Source: Acidaminobacter sp. (GTDB lineage: Bacteria > Bacillota_A > Clostridia > Peptostreptococcales > Acidaminobacteraceae). Taken from it: a DNA stretch of 64,000 bases. The notes under the pieces were generated by a model. It saw only the letters and a program-made list of their open reading frames with translations, was not told where the DNA came from and searched no databases. The translations under genes were made by a program, and so were the position numbers. The stretch lies in contig WXFH01000023.1 in the NCBI GenBank assembly GCA_009881125.1, positions 7,770 through 71,769 on the forward strand. Direction: 5' to 3'. Every line of letters begins with the position of its first letter. Positions within the stretch are counted from its first letter, which is position 1. Positions 16,077-25,744 of the stretch are shown here, piece after piece.

Positions 16077-16856
16077 TTAACCGAACCGACCCGTAATGTA
16101 ATCCTCTGTGCGCTTGTCCCTCGGATTGGAGAAAATTGCTTCAGTCTTGTCGTATTCGATCAAGTCCCCCATCAGAAAGAACGCGGTCTTGTCAGAAATT
16201 CTGGCCGCCTGCTGCATGGAGTGGGTGACAATGGCAATGGTATACTCCTGCTTCAAACTGTCCATCAGTTCCTCAACCTTCAGTGTCGCGATTGGGTCGA
16301 GGGCAGAAGTCGGCTCGTCCATCAGGATGACATCCGGCTGGACCGCGATACACCGCGCGATGCAAAGGCGCTGCTGCTGACCGCCCGAAAGCCCGTAAGC
16401 ATTGTCGTTAAGACGGTCCTTGACCTCATCCCATAGGGCAGCGCTCTTGAGGCTGGCCTCCGCTATTTCCATCAATAGTTTTTTATCCTTGATCCCATGG
16501 ATTTTGGGGCCATAGACGACGTTTTCAAAGATGGATTTAGGGAACGGATTCGGCTTTTGGAAGACCATGCCGACCTTGGTTCTGAGCTCCTCAACCCGCA
16601 TGGATTTATCGAAAATATCATTGCCGTGGTAAAGGATTTCGCCGGTGGTGCGGACGATTGGCACATTTTCGATCATTCGGTTCAAAGTCTTGATGAATGT
16701 GGACTTGCCACAGCCGGATGGGCCTATGATGGCCGTGATTTTGTTCTTCTCTATTTGCATATTGATGTTCTTAAGAGCCTGGTCGTTGCCGTACCAAAGG
16801 TTTAAGCCCCGTACATCAAAGACATTGTTTTCAATTTCAGGGTTTTGAATGTTCAA
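16077..16856 (-). CDS. pstB: phosphate ABC transporter ATPase PstB
   Basis: About 259 residues. It starts with the PstB-type [19 protein letters not shown], then Walker [10 protein letters not shown], signature [20 protein letters not shown] and Walker [15 protein letters not shown] prefer TTG 16856 as start because GGAGGAGA lies 7-8 bases before it. The in-frame ATG at 16871 has no ribosome binding site and would place that site within the coding sequence. It powers PstA/PstC-mediated phosphate import. Confidence 0.93.
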   Translation of the reverse strand: MNIQNPEIENNVFDVRGLNLWYGNDQALKNINMQIEKNKITAIIGPSGCGKSTFIKTLNRMIENVPIVRTTGEILYHGNDIFDKSMRVEELRTKVGMVFQKPNPFPKSIFENVVYGPKIHGIKDKKLLMEIAEASLKSAALWDEVKDRLNDNAYGLSGGQQQRLCIARCIAVQPDVILMDEPTSALDPIATLKVEELMDSLKQEYTIAIVTHSMQQAARISDKTAFFLMGDLIEYDKTEAIFSNPRDKRTEDYITGRFG

Positions 16857-16872
16857 AAGGATCTCCTCCATA

Positions 16873-17832
16873 TTAGAAGCGCTTCTGGAACTTGTTCCGT
16901 ATGATGATAGCGACAGAATTCAGGATAAACAGAACTGCCAGGAGAACGACAATGGTTGCCGCGGCAAGGTTCGCGTATTCCGGTGTCAGTACGGTATCCA
17001 GCGTCCAGTAGTAAATCTGGATAGGCAGCGCGGTAAAGTCATCCATAACGCTGTCAGGTATTTTCAATATGAGCGTCGGAATGCCCAGGACGACCAGCGG
17101 CGCAGTTTCTCCAATAGCTCTGGACATGGCGAGAATGGATCCGGTGAGGATGCCAGGCAGCGCCACCGGCAGAACGACTTTGCGGATCGTCGTCCATTTG
17201 TCTGCGCCCATGCCGTAAGAGGCTTCCCGCAGGAATCCCGGAACCGCTTTGATGGCTTCCTGGCTGGCGACCACGACGGTTGGCAGAACCAGGAGGGACA
17301 TGGTAAGTCCGCCTGCCAGTATGCTGGAGCCCAGGTTCAGCATCCGCCCGAAGACGGCCAGGCCGAGGAGTCCGAAGATCACGGACGGTACGCTGGCAAG
17401 GTTGGAAATATTGACTTTGATAAAGCGCTGGATGCGCCCTTTCGCAGCATATTCCTCAAGATAGATGGCTGTTGACACACCGAGAATCAAGGTTACCGGC
17501 ACGACAATGAGCATGAGGTAAACGGTTCCGAGGATCGCGCCATATATGCCCGCCTTATCAGCGAACCTTGAGAGATTGGAGGTCAGGAACTGAAGATCCA
17601 GCCAGCCGGCACTTTGAACACCTATTCGATATAAGAGGATGGCTAAAACGACGAGGGCAAACACGGTTGACAGTGAGAACAAATGCTTGAGGCCGTTGTT
17701 GAGTCTGACACGACGCTCAATGCGGCCGCTGTCAATTTTCACTTTATAGCGCTCGAAAGCGTGCGTTTGATCTGTCTCAAGCATGGTGTCTTCCCTGCCT
17801 TCTCTGAGGAATTCTAGTTTAGCTGCGCTCAT
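16873..17832 (-). CDS. pstA: phosphate ABC transporter permease PstA
   Basis: About 319 residues with a roughly 60-residue cytoplasmic N-terminus and six membrane spans. The permease coupling loop is seen at [19 protein letters not shown], followed by [16 protein letters not shown], as in PstA. The ATG at 17832 shares its A with the TGA stop of pstC (TGATG), and GGGAGG precedes it. Forms the phosphate channel with PstC. Confidence 0.93.
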   Translation of the reverse strand: MSAAKLEFLREGREDTMLETDQTHAFERYKVKIDSGRIERRVRLNNGLKHLFSLSTVFALVVLAILLYRIGVQSAGWLDLQFLTSNLSRFADKAGIYGAILGTVYLMLIVVPVTLILGVSTAIYLEEYAAKGRIQRFIKVNISNLASVPSVIFGLLGLAVFGRMLNLGSSILAGGLTMSLLVLPTVVVASQEAIKAVPGFLREASYGMGADKWTTIRKVVLPVALPGILTGSILAMSRAIGETAPLVVLGIPTLILKIPDSVMDDFTALPIQIYYWTLDTVLTPEYANLAAATIVVLLAVLFILNSVAIIIRNKFQKRF

Positions 17833-18755
17833 CAATATTCCTCCCTGTATTTATGAGAAATATGCTGGGCAATGAGGTTCATGACTAAGGTAAACAAGAA
17901 CAGAATGAGACCGACGGCATAAAGGCTGTAATAGCCCACTGTGCCGCTGCCGGCGTCACCGCTGGTAAACTCGACAATATATGCCGTCATGGTCTGCATG
18001 GACTGAGTGATGTCCAGAGTGAAATTCTTGGAGCTGCCGCTGGCAATGGTGACAATCATGGTTTCGCCAATCGCACGTGAAACCGCCAAAACAATAGAGG
18101 ACATAATACCTGAAATTGCCGCTGGAATGACGACCTTAAAGGTCACTTCCAGCCGGGTGGAACCCAGTCCCAGTGCGCCTTCCCGCATGATATTAGGGAC
18201 GGCGTTCATGGCGTCCTCGGATAGAGAGGCTACCAACGGAATGATCATGATGCCCATGACGAGTCCGGGGCTTAACGCGTTCTTGGCGCCCAGCGTTGGA
18301 ATCAGTTTCATTAACAAAGGTGTCACAAAGGAATAGGCAAAGAAGCCATAGACTATGGTCGGGATACCGGCGAGGACTTCCATGATGGGTTTAAGGGTGC
18401 GGCGCGTTCTCTCCGAGGCGAACTGACTCAGGTAGATCGCAGCGGTCAGTCCTACCGGCACCGCGACGAGCATGGCGATCATGGAGGTAATGATGGTCCC
18501 GGTGATCAGCGGCAAAATGCCAAAGGACGGCTCAGCAGCGAGCGGCGCGAGCTTAGTACTGAAAACCTGAGCGACCGGCACCTGGCTGAAAAACTTTGCT
18601 GCGTCCGTGACCAGGGTTATTATAATGCCAAAGGTGGTGAACACCGAAACGAAGGCCATGACGAAAAAGAATTTTGGCATAAAGCGGTCAGAGATGTGCT
18701 TTTTATTCAGGATGTTGGTTTGAATCAATTGTCGAACGTGCGTATCTTGACTCAT
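17832..18755 (-). CDS. pstC: phosphate ABC transporter permease PstC
   Basis: About 307 residues, six membrane spans, with the PstC segments GLTAAIYLSQFASERTRRTL, GIPTIVYGFFAY, EGALGLGSTRLEVTFKVVIP and AVSRAIGETMIV. I use ATG 18755, which has GGAGTG seven bases upstream, rather than a GTG three codons earlier that overlaps that site. It lies 102 bases after pstS and overlaps pstA by one base. Confidence 0.93.
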   Translation of the reverse strand: MSQDTHVRQLIQTNILNKKHISDRFMPKFFFVMAFVSVFTTFGIIITLVTDAAKFFSQVPVAQVFSTKLAPLAAEPSFGILPLITGTIITSMIAMLVAVPVGLTAAIYLSQFASERTRRTLKPIMEVLAGIPTIVYGFFAYSFVTPLLMKLIPTLGAKNALSPGLVMGIMIIPLVASLSEDAMNAVPNIMREGALGLGSTRLEVTFKVVIPAAISGIMSSIVLAVSRAIGETMIVTIASGSSKNFTLDITQSMQTMTAYIVEFTSGDAGSGTVGYYSLYAVGLILFLFTLVMNLIAQHISHKYREEY

Positions 18756-18857
18756 CTTTTTCACTCCATTGTTTGTTCAGACAAAACTTCAAGATGGGCA
18801 GCCCCCGCCCCCACCTTGAAGTCTGAATTGTTGATTCGAATTTCAGCTTCCGGTCGA

Positions 18858-19853
18858 TTATTGAATCGCTTCGAGCTGAGTCAGGTACTCTGCGTAAGTC
18901 GCTTCCGGAAGCGGTGCGAAGCCGTTCTCGCCAGCGAGTCTTGCTGCGCCTTCAGGTGACACGACATATTTCGCGTAGTCGAGAACCTGCGGCTTTTCTT
19001 TTGCGTAGTTGAGGTTCAGGTAAGTGTAGACGAGCCTTGTGAAGCCACCGTACGGAAGCTCTTCGCCGATGGTCTCAAGAGTAGGCTCCACCGGGCCATT
19101 GCCAAAGTCGACTTTTACAGCGACCAGTTTATCTGTGTTGGTTGTATAGTAACCGAAGCCAAAGAACGCGATGGCATTTTTATCTTGAGAGACGAGGTCA
19201 ACCAGCGTGGAATACTCTTGTTGGAGGTTGGCGGTTGCGACCATCGGCTGCTTATCCAGGATCGTTTCAGCGAAGAATTCGTAGGTGCCGTGGTTCTCAT
19301 TCGGACCGTAGAATTTGATTTCTTCTGCAGGCCAGTCAGCTCTGATGTCAGACCAGAGGACTTTGTCGTCTGCTTTGTAGCTGCCGGAGAGGAACATTTT
19401 GACGATTTCTTCTTGAGTCATTTCGGTTGCCCAGGTGTTCTCCGGATTGATGACCATAGTCAGGCCATCATAGGCAAGTTTAATTTCCATGACGTTGTCG
19501 CCCATTTTGAGGCCCTTTTCTTCGAGCTGCGCGATTTCTTCGTCTTTAATCTTTCTGGAAGCGTCGGAGAAGTCCGTCTCACCTGGGATGAATTTCTTAA
19601 AGCCGGCGGAAGAACCTGCGCGGCCGACCTGGACGCTGACTTCGTTCTGCTCGTTAACCATGTATTCTTCAGCGATGTGAGCCATGAGTGGATAAACCGT
19701 ACCGGAACCGTCGACGATGACGTCGCCGCTGAGTGCTTCAACTTGCTCAGCAGGTTCTGCTGCCGGAGCTTCAGCCGCAGGCTGGGAGCATGCTGCCAGC
19801 GAACCGACAATCCCAAGGGTCAACATCAGTACGAGTGCTTTTTTCTTTAACAT
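18858..19853 (-). CDS. pstS: phosphate ABC transporter substrate-binding lipoprotein PstS
   Basis: A 331-residue protein with a lipoprotein signal (LGIVGSLAACSQP, lipidated Cys near 22). The phosphate-binding fold is shown by VDGSGTVYPLMAHIAEEY, the GRAGSSAGFKKF loop, TDFSDASRKIKDEE and NENHGTYEFFAETIL. It captures phosphate outside the membrane for PstCAB. First gene of pst-phoU, behind a four-repeat Pho box. AGGAGG lies 6-7 bases before the ATG. Two exact copies of the iterated decamer lie within it (19065 and 19239). Confidence 0.95.
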   Translation of the reverse strand: MLKKKALVLMLTLGIVGSLAACSQPAAEAPAAEPAEQVEALSGDVIVDGSGTVYPLMAHIAEEYMVNEQNEVSVQVGRAGSSAGFKKFIPGETDFSDASRKIKDEEIAQLEEKGLKMGDNVMEIKLAYDGLTMVINPENTWATEMTQEEIVKMFLSGSYKADDKVLWSDIRADWPAEEIKFYGPNENHGTYEFFAETILDKQPMVATANLQQEYSTLVDLVSQDKNAIAFFGFGYYTTNTDKLVAVKVDFGNGPVEPTLETIGEELPYGGFTRLVYTYLNLNYAKEKPQVLDYAKYVVSPEGAARLAGENGFAPLPEATYAEYLTQLEAIQ

Positions 19854-19990
19854 TTACAAGTCCTCCTAGTAGTCTCTTATTGGTTGTTTTTTGTTTTTTC
19901 GTTGATTGACTGGTTGAGGGCTTTCCTCGCGGGGCGTTTTGTCTTGCCTCAACCTTACAAACTGAGTTTAGCACGGAAAATTGGTCCTTG

Positions 19991-20030
19991 TGTTTTGTCA
20001 AAGTTAAGCCATTGTTAAATCCATGTTGAA
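19991..20030 (-). promoter_or_regulatory. Pho box of the pst operon
   Basis: On the minus strand four 7-mers at an exact 11-base period: TTCAACA (20024-20030), TTTAACA (20013-20019), CTTAACT (20002-20008), CAAAACA (19991-19997). This matches the direct repeats bound by PhoP/PhoB response regulators. A possible -10, TAAACT, lies at 19965-19970. Confidence 0.75.
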
Positions 20031-20065
20031 TCTTGTGTGGTAAAATAAGGATGATAAGCATAGTT

Positions 20066-20094
20066 AGGAAGGCGGTGTCAGACACCGCCTTCCT
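20066..20094. repeat. GTGTCWGACAC palindrome with altered arms
   Basis: A perfect 14-bp inverted repeat with a 1-base centre: AGGAAGGCGGTGTC / GACACCGCCTTCCT. The core is that of the family, but the arms differ from the usual AACTCG and still pair perfectly. Confidence 0.85.
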
Positions 20095-20104
20095 GATATG
20101 ATAA

Positions 20105-20135
20105 GTGGAAAAAGGTGCGTCGCACCTTTTTCCAC
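20105..20135. repeat. perfect 15-bp hairpin with GTGCGTCGCAC core
   Basis: GTGGAAAAAGGTGCG (20105-20119), centre T, CGCACCTTTTTCCAC (20121-20135). It is built like the GTGTCWGACAC elements but has a changed core. It lies 57 bases before the luxS start. Confidence 0.8.
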
Positions 20136-20192
20136 CTTCAAAGATGTGATATTCTGGAGATGGTATTTTAACGAAAAGGAGTCTGATTCCCC

Positions 20193-20666
20193 TTGAAAAA
20201 AATTGAAAGCTTTACAGTAGACCATTTACGTCTAAATCTGGGCGTCTACGTTTCCAGAGTCGATCAAGTCGGCGCTGAAACCGTGACGACCTTTGACCTT
20301 CGCATGAAGTACCCAAATAAAGAGCGTCTGGACAACGGCGCCATCCACACCCTGGAGCACTTGATCGCGACCTTTGTGAGGAATGATGAGGAATTTGCCT
20401 CCAGGATCCTCTATTTCGGACCTATGGGCTGTCTGACAGGGATGTACTTGCTGGTCCACGGGGCGTACACCTCTGAGGAAATCCTGCCTCTGCTGAAGCG
20501 CGCCTTCGCCTTTGCGGCTGATTATAATGGCGAGCTCCCAGGCGTCAGCGCTATAGAATGCGGCAACTATGAGCTTCATAATCTGGAAGGCGCTAAACTT
20601 GAGGCTGCAGCTTATTTGGAAGTGCTCAGCCATGCAGGACCGGAAAACTTGAATTATCCGCAGTAG
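20193..20666 (+). CDS. luxS: S-ribosylhomocysteine lyase LuxS
   Basis: A 157-residue protein. The metal-binding HxxEH motif is HTLEH, and the third ligand Cys is in AIECGNYELHN; GPMGCLTGMYLL and FDLRMKYPN are also typical. It cleaves S-ribosylhomocysteine to homocysteine and the autoinducer-2 precursor. The start is TTG at 20193 with AAGGAG upstream; no ATG fits. The gene for MTA/SAH nucleosidase follows 81 bases later, so the two steps of SAH recycling are adjacent. Confidence 0.95.
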   Translation: MKKIESFTVDHLRLNLGVYVSRVDQVGAETVTTFDLRMKYPNKERLDNGAIHTLEHLIATFVRNDEEFASRILYFGPMGCLTGMYLLVHGAYTSEEILPLLKRAFAFAADYNGELPGVSAIECGNYELHNLEGAKLEAAAYLEVLSHAGPENLNYPQ

Positions 20667-20747
20667 TGCACGTCCCTGCAAAAGGCATCCCTGAGTCATA
20701 TCAAATTGAAGTCTAGGAAATCATGAGCTTATTGAGAGGAGTCCCTT

Positions 20748-21446
20748 ATGACAAAAATTGCGATTATAGGCGCCATGGATTTGGAAACGGAACAGCTGAA
20801 GGCGCTGATGACCATCGGCAAAAAAAAGGTAGTGGCTGGCATTACCTTCTTCGACGGAAAACTTAAGGAACAGGATGTCATTGTGGCGACCTGCGGCGTA
20901 GGCAAAGTGAACGCTGCGGTGTGCACCCAAATTATGATTTCTGAGTTTGGCGCTGGCACCGTGATCAACACGGGCGTTTCCGGTGCAATCCACCACAGCC
21001 TGAATGTGGGAGATATAGTCATTTCAACGGATTGCCTTCAGCATGATGTCGATTGTACGGCCTTTGGCTATTCCCACGGCATGATCCCGCGCATGGAGAC
21101 TTCCGTATTTCCAGCGGATGCTGCTTTGGTCGAGCTTGCCTACGCGGTCAGCCAGGCGCACATTAAGGATCACCAGGTCTTTAAAGGCCGGATCGTCTCC
21201 GGGGACCAATTTGTCGCGTCGCCTGACCGGAAGGATTTTATAGAGAAGGTCTTCAGCGCTTACACTACCGAAATGGAAGGCGCTTCTATTGCCCACGTTT
21301 GTCACTTGAATCAAGTGCCGTTTGTGATCATCAGGGCTATGTCCGACAAAGCGGATGGTTCGGCCCATGTCAATTTTGACGAATTCGCGGTTATGGCAGC
21401 TGAGAATTCCAACCGCATTGTTCTGGGAATGCTGGACAAAATATAA
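20748..21446 (+). CDS. mtnN: 5'-methylthioadenosine/S-adenosylhomocysteine nucleosidase
   Basis: A 232-residue protein. It begins with IAIIGAMDLETEQL and has the purine-nucleosidase segments NTGVSGA, VSGDQFVAS, the catalytic Glu in EMEGASIAHVC and RAMSDKADGSA. It hydrolyses SAH to adenine and S-ribosylhomocysteine, the LuxS substrate, and methylthioadenosine to methylthioribose. GAGAGGAG precedes the ATG. A terminator follows. Confidence 0.95.
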   Translation: MTKIAIIGAMDLETEQLKALMTIGKKKVVAGITFFDGKLKEQDVIVATCGVGKVNAAVCTQIMISEFGAGTVINTGVSGAIHHSLNVGDIVISTDCLQHDVDCTAFGYSHGMIPRMETSVFPADAALVELAYAVSQAHIKDHQVFKGRIVSGDQFVASPDRKDFIEKVFSAYTTEMEGASIAHVCHLNQVPFVIIRAMSDKADGSAHVNFDEFAVMAAENSNRIVLGMLDKI

Positions 21447-21490
21447 GAAAGTTTTCGTTTTGAAACATAAAGATCAATGAGATCAAGTAA

Positions 21491-21532
21491 GGGACGCAGA
21501 CAGAATCAATTTCTGTCCGCGTCCCTGTTTTG
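21491..21532 (+). terminator. luxS-mtnN terminator
   Basis: GGGACGCAGACAGA (21491-21504) pairs with TCTGTCCGCGTCCC (21512-21525) with one mismatch, then TGTTTTGTTTG. Confidence 0.82.
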
Positions 21533-21616
21533 TTTGTCACAGTAAGTTTGGTGCCCTGCAAATTCTTAAACTGCAACATACTATAGGCCGCGACACCACT
21601 CTTAACGCCTGAACGT

Positions 21617-21650
21617 AAAAAAACGCACCAGCCAAAGCCGATGCGTTTTT
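21617..21650. terminator. terminator downstream of sstT
   Basis: AAAAACGCA (21619-21627) and TGCGTTTTT (21642-21650) around a 14-nt loop give a bidirectional hairpin just after the sstT stop. Confidence 0.8.
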
Positions 21651-21680
21651 ACATTCAAATTTTTATAAGCTTCTTACTGA

Positions 21681-22928
21681 TTACTCGACGTCTACCGCTC
21701 TATTCTCAAAGACAATAGGCTCGCCTGCTTTACGCTTCTTAGCATACTCTGCAGTCGCTGTAAAGAGAACGTCTGTAGATGAGTTCAGCGCTGTTTCGCA
21801 AGAATCCTGAAGGACGCCGACGATAAAGCCAACGCCGACAACCTGCATAGCGACGTCATTTGGAATACCGAACAAGCTTGCAGCAAGCGGGATGAGGAGG
21901 AGTGAACCACCTGCAACGCCGGAAGCGCCGCATGCGCTGACTGCTGACAGGACGCTGAGGATAACCGCTGTAGGCAGATCGACAGGAATGCCTAGTGTAT
22001 GAACCGCAGCAAGTGTCAATACTGAAATGGTAACCGCAGCGCCAGCCATATTGATCGTTGCGCCGAGCGGAATGGATACAGAATAAGTGTCTTTGTCGAG
22101 ATTAAGGCTTTCGCAAAGTCTCATGTTGACTGGGATATTCGCAGCGGAGCTTCTTGTAAAGAACGCAGTCAAGCCGCTCTCTTTAAGGCATCTGAATACA
22201 AGCGGGAACGGGTTTTTGCGGATGTTGAACCATACGATCAGCGGATTGACAACGAGTGCAATAAAGAACATTGTACCAATCAGAACCGCGAGCAACTGTC
22301 CATAACCAAGCAATGTGCCGAGGCCACTAGTCGCAATGGAGTCAAATACCAGACCCATGATGCCGAGCGGCGCGAAGCCAATGACCCAGCGAACCATTTG
22401 GGAAAGTGCGTCAGCGAAGTTGGTGATCATTGTCTTTGTCGTATCAGGAGCATGTCTGAGCGCCAATCCAAGTACGACTGCCCATGAAAGAACGCCAATG
22501 TAGTTTGCGTTCATCAAAGCACGGACTGGGTTGTCAACGATATTGAGAAGAAGCGCTTTAAGAACTTCTGTGACACCACCAGGTGCCGCAATGCCTTCTA
22601 CGCCAGTTGTAAGTACCAAAGTAACAGGGAACATGAAGCTGACAATAACCGCGACAAGACCAGCTACAAAAGTACCGAGCAAGTAAAGGGCAATGATCCC
22701 TTTCATGTTGGTTTGCTGACCGTGCTTATGCTGGGAGATCGCGCCCATGACGAGGAAGAATACCAATACCGGCGCAATAGCTTTCAACGCGCCAACGAAA
22801 AGTGAGCCAAAGATCGTGATTGGCTTTGCAGCCTCAGGAAGTGCAACTGCTAAAATAATACCAATAATAAGACCGATTAAAATACGCTTGACAAGACTTA
22901 AATGATTCCACTTATGAAGTAATTGCAT
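21681..22928 (-). CDS. sstT: Na+/serine-threonine symporter SstT
   Basis: About 415 residues, eight to nine spans plus re-entrant loops of the DAACS (glutamate-symporter) fold. The segments [24 protein letters not shown] and [19 protein letters not shown] are typical of SstT. It imports serine and threonine with Na+. I take ATG 22928, with AAGGAGG upstream at 11 bases; the 21 residues before it have no such site. It stands alone, with a 573-base AT-rich gap upstream. Confidence 0.93.
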   Translation of the reverse strand: MQLLHKWNHLSLVKRILIGLIIGIILAVALPEAAKPITIFGSLFVGALKAIAPVLVFFLVMGAISQHKHGQQTNMKGIIALYLLGTFVAGLVAVIVSFMFPVTLVLTTGVEGIAAPGGVTEVLKALLLNIVDNPVRALMNANYIGVLSWAVVLGLALRHAPDTTKTMITNFADALSQMVRWVIGFAPLGIMGLVFDSIATSGLGTLLGYGQLLAVLIGTMFFIALVVNPLIVWFNIRKNPFPLVFRCLKESGLTAFFTRSSAANIPVNMRLCESLNLDKDTYSVSIPLGATINMAGAAVTISVLTLAAVHTLGIPVDLPTAVILSVLSAVSACGASGVAGGSLLLIPLAASLFGIPNDVAMQVVGVGFIVGVLQDSCETALNSSTDVLFTATAEYAKKRKAGEPIVFENRAVDVE

Positions 22929-23377
22929 AAAGTATGAGTCCTCCTTAATTCGCTTCGGGAACATAATGTTGTTCCTCAGTGGTGTCGGCATTTCAAATTC
23001 GCTGTCAACATCACCAATTCTAACTCAAAATACCGAATAAGGGAAGAGAAAAATGTTATTATTTTTTAATTTTTTAGTCGAATTAACTGAAAATTGCATA
23101 CTTTTAGTTAATTCTGAATTTTAATAATATTAGTCAGATCACGGTTTATCCAGTCAATTTGATCACAGAAATAACGGTTTACATAATATCCAAACCTCAA
23201 CACCCGTACCAATTCCCTCTCGAAAAAGTGATATTAACTATAAAAATATAAGTTTACATAACACAAGCGCACCCTTCACAGGGTGCGCCGACAAAATAAT
23301 CTATAAATAACCTAAACCGCCTTCCAATGCCGCGATTTGATATTTCAAAGCAAACACGAATGCCCAGCGCCCCCACT
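22929..23377. other. AT-rich intergenic region upstream of sstT
   Basis: No gene seen. It is much richer in A and T than the surroundings up to about 23260 and probably holds the sstT promoter, which I could not place with confidence. A hairpin GCGCACCC (23267-23274) / GGGTGCGC (23281-23288) is present without a clear T-run. Confidence 0.5.
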
Positions 23378-23488
23378 TTAAGCGCCTTTACCCCTTTTAG
23401 CGACAATCGCAGAGTGAAAAAGCATTAAAAGCATTAATCCGCCGATGGTCAGCATTCCCCAAAATATGCCCGATCTGATCAGCGACTA
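23378..23488 (-). pseudogene. remnant of a membrane protein C-terminus
   Basis: In one minus-strand frame, between an in-frame TAG (23486-23488) and a TAA (23378-23380), about 35 codons read as a membrane segment: SLIRSGIFWGMLTIGGL, LMLLMLFHSA and IVAKRGKGA. A hydrophobic span followed by a basic tail is typical of the last helix of a transporter. It starts just after the RocB-like peptidase stop and has no start codon context. I infer a deleted transporter gene of the same operon. It holds an exact decamer copy at 23441. Confidence 0.45.
23441..23450 (-). repeat. iterated decamer GACCATCGGC (in transporter remnant)
   Basis: Exact copy on the minus strand, in a region that is no longer a functional gene. 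Confidence 0.65.
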
Positions 23489-23501
23489 AATAAGCGCTCT
23501 G

Positions 23502-25181
23502 TTAGATTGCTGAAGACTCACGCTCTTCCAAAAGAGCCAGCAGCGTCTCATAAACCAGCTGCGGCGCCACATTAAAGGAATAGTCCCGCTGAATCCGCTC
23601 TGTGAACTGGTGGGCGTCCTTGCCATAAGGACCTATATTGACCACGGGAAGACTCAACTTTTGCATGTCCTCAATAGGGAGCTTGTATCTGGATCCATAG
23701 GCGGGCATGTTGTTCTGAAGCGCGACAATGCGCTCGTTCTTAGGCGCTGACACAAAACTAAGATCCGAAATATAGGGATAGAACTTCCGGCTCAACACCT
23801 TGCGTGCGCTCCCCTGAGCCTGGATCGCCTGGTCCACCGCTTCCAGAAGACGCACGTCCTTGGCCCAGTTGCCCTTGACGTAGTTATGCGGATAATACGG
23901 TGGCGAAAAGTACACAATGACTATAGGATCCTTGAAGGACCACAGACTGTGAACCGCTTCAACGATCCTCTGCCCGAAAAGGCGCTCGTCAATAGACGGA
24001 TCCTTAAGCATCTCCGCTTTCAAGGCCTCAATATGAGCTTTCAGGACCGCTTCCCCACGCTCCTCCTTGACCGCTTCATAGAGGGCCTGATAGGAGATGA
24101 CTCTGGCGCGCCACGGAAGCAGTCTGTGTTCCATTCGGCTGGCTTTGCAGTAAATGTCATAGCGCTCATTCAGGACGTTGACTACGTCGGAGAATGCCTC
24201 GTGAGCCGCACGGATCATCTTGGACATGACCTCGTCCGGAGTGCTCTTGTGTGTCGCGTAGTTGAAGTAAAGATTTGTTGCTCTTGCAATCTGGACGGAG
24301 TATTCTTCTTTCTGGTCGCGCTGCTGGAGCGTGATTGGCGGAAGGGACACCTCACCATCCGCTACGTCCGAGAAAGCGACATTTTTATTGATCTTATGAA
24401 TGATGGCGCCTGCAATCTGGTTGGGATCGAGGCCCTTAAACGGATCTCCGACGTGAGTTTCCTTGCCAATGACATAAAACGACGGCATCAGCTTGCCCAC
24501 CGTCCCAATGTAGATGTAGCGGTCCTCGTCCCCCTCATAGCGCGGGGCCATGTAATCCGTATCCAAGACGGCCAGGTACTCATAGCCCTCCTTTTCCTGA
24601 AGGCGTACCAGCTCCGGCACCACGGACAGCATGCCGCCGGAATTGCCCTCTTCATCCCCCACTGCAGCGAAGACAATATTGCCGGAGAGATTTTCCACAT
24701 CCCCGGACAACAGCTCCAGCAAGCTGATGATGATGGCCACACCACATTTCATGTCGAGGATCCCCCTGCCAAAAAGCCATTCGCCGGAATCCAGGTCCGC
24801 TTTGGCTTCCTCGGACAACGTCACGGTCTTCAACGCTTCAATCAGTGCCTCCGGCTTTGTGGCAAGGCCTTTGAAGTCCCCATAATCACTGATGCCGACC
24901 GTATCGGTGTGACCAATCGTTATGACCGTCTTTTTTGACGCGTCCTTTTGACCCTCCAACCTGGCCACCACACTGAAACGGCCGAGAGGATCGTTGATAA
25001 ACGGCTGCTTGACCAGAAGCTGAGGGTTTTGCTTCCAGTACGGCAGATCAGACAGCACTTTATAGACCAGTTCGCTCATGGCGAGTTCATCTGAGGTGGC
25101 TACGACACTGCGGCAATTGACGAGTTCCAGTGTCAGCCGCTCTATCCTTTGAGCAAGCGCTTCCTTCTCCATCTTCTCCAT
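23502..25181 (-). CDS. M20-family peptidase, RocB-like
   Basis: About 559 residues, the usual size of RocB-type M20 peptidases. Metal and catalytic motifs: TIGHTDTVGISDYG, FGRGILDMKCGVAI and FAAVGDEEGNSGGM, with a later VNIGPYGKDAHQFTERI carrying the last metal His. The family includes arginine-utilisation protein RocB and dipeptidases. I use ATG 25181: GGAGG lies 8 bases before it, and that site would be inside the coding region if the ATG at 25196 were used. Substrate unknown; a transporter remnant follows. Confidence 0.88.
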   Translation of the reverse strand: MEKMEKEALAQRIERLTLELVNCRSVVATSDELAMSELVYKVLSDLPYWKQNPQLLVKQPFINDPLGRFSVVARLEGQKDASKKTVITIGHTDTVGISDYGDFKGLATKPEALIEALKTVTLSEEAKADLDSGEWLFGRGILDMKCGVAIIISLLELLSGDVENLSGNIVFAAVGDEEGNSGGMLSVVPELVRLQEKEGYEYLAVLDTDYMAPRYEGDEDRYIYIGTVGKLMPSFYVIGKETHVGDPFKGLDPNQIAGAIIHKINKNVAFSDVADGEVSLPPITLQQRDQKEEYSVQIARATNLYFNYATHKSTPDEVMSKMIRAAHEAFSDVVNVLNERYDIYCKASRMEHRLLPWRARVISYQALYEAVKEERGEAVLKAHIEALKAEMLKDPSIDERLFGQRIVEAVHSLWSFKDPIVIVYFSPPYYPHNYVKGNWAKDVRLLEAVDQAIQAQGSARKVLSRKFYPYISDLSFVSAPKNERIVALQNNMPAYGSRYKLPIEDMQKLSLPVVNIGPYGKDAHQFTERIQRDYSFNVAPQLVYETLLALLEERESSAI

Positions 25182-25345
25182 TGCATTTTCCTCCATATAA
25201 CTGCATTATTATAGGCGATTTAACATCTATTACATTCTATTATAGTCAATTTCGCACCAAATGCACTATCCAAATTGGATAATTTCCCTATGTGGAGGAT
25301 AAAGTTTTTTTATGCTCGTTCGTGGTTTTTTACACACCCACCCCA

Positions 25346-25693
25346 TTAATAAAAATAAGCGTCGTGTAACTTTTCCATCCAAAATTCTTTGAGGACTTCA
25401 AGGTCTTCCGCGAAAGCTTCCCCGGTCTGAGTCTCACTTTTCTCCAGGGACTCCAGAACCTCAAACTCGAAGGCCTCTGCCCCGAGGTGCGTCCAATCTC
25501 TCTGCAGCTTAAGATTCAGCCCGGCGCCCGTTTTCTTCGCAAATTCAAATCGATTCCGGCTGCCTTTCAGATCCCCCGTTGCTTCGAGGAGAATCTGCCC
25601 GCTGTGAGTGTTGCGAATGACAAACACACCGCCGATGATGGTGCGTTCTTCATATTGTGCCCTGAGTTCCTTTTTGGTTTTCCTATCTTTCAT
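25346..25693 (-). CDS. GIY-YIG nuclease-family protein
   Basis: About 115 residues. MKDRKTKKELRAQYEERTIIG-type N-terminus followed by GVFVIRNTHSGQILLEATG, NRFEFAKKTG, LNLKLQRDWTHLG and FEFEVLESLEK, as in a small Firmicutes family assigned to the GIY-YIG clan. The canonical GIY...YIG pair is replaced by GVF...LEATG, so nuclease activity is doubtful. I take ATG 25693, with AGGAGGAG 5 bases upstream; an earlier in-frame ATG is 13 codons further. Role unknown. Confidence 0.75.
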   Translation of the reverse strand: MKDRKTKKELRAQYEERTIIGGVFVIRNTHSGQILLEATGDLKGSRNRFEFAKKTGAGLNLKLQRDWTHLGAEAFEFEVLESLEKSETQTGEAFAEDLEVLKEFWMEKLHDAYFY

Positions 25694-25744
25694 GAGATCT
25701 CCTCCTGGTAATTGAATGAATGGTATTGACAATAAGACCCCCAG

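Noticed and set aside
20030..20192. SAM or SAH riboswitch before luxS
   Set aside because: The space is taken by two perfect palindromes; no SAM-box or SAH-box conserved pieces seen.
23886..24938. 350-codon open frame antisense to the RocB-like peptidase gene
   Set aside because: It lies wholly opposite a gene with clear M20 motifs, has no ribosome binding site and no recognisable product.
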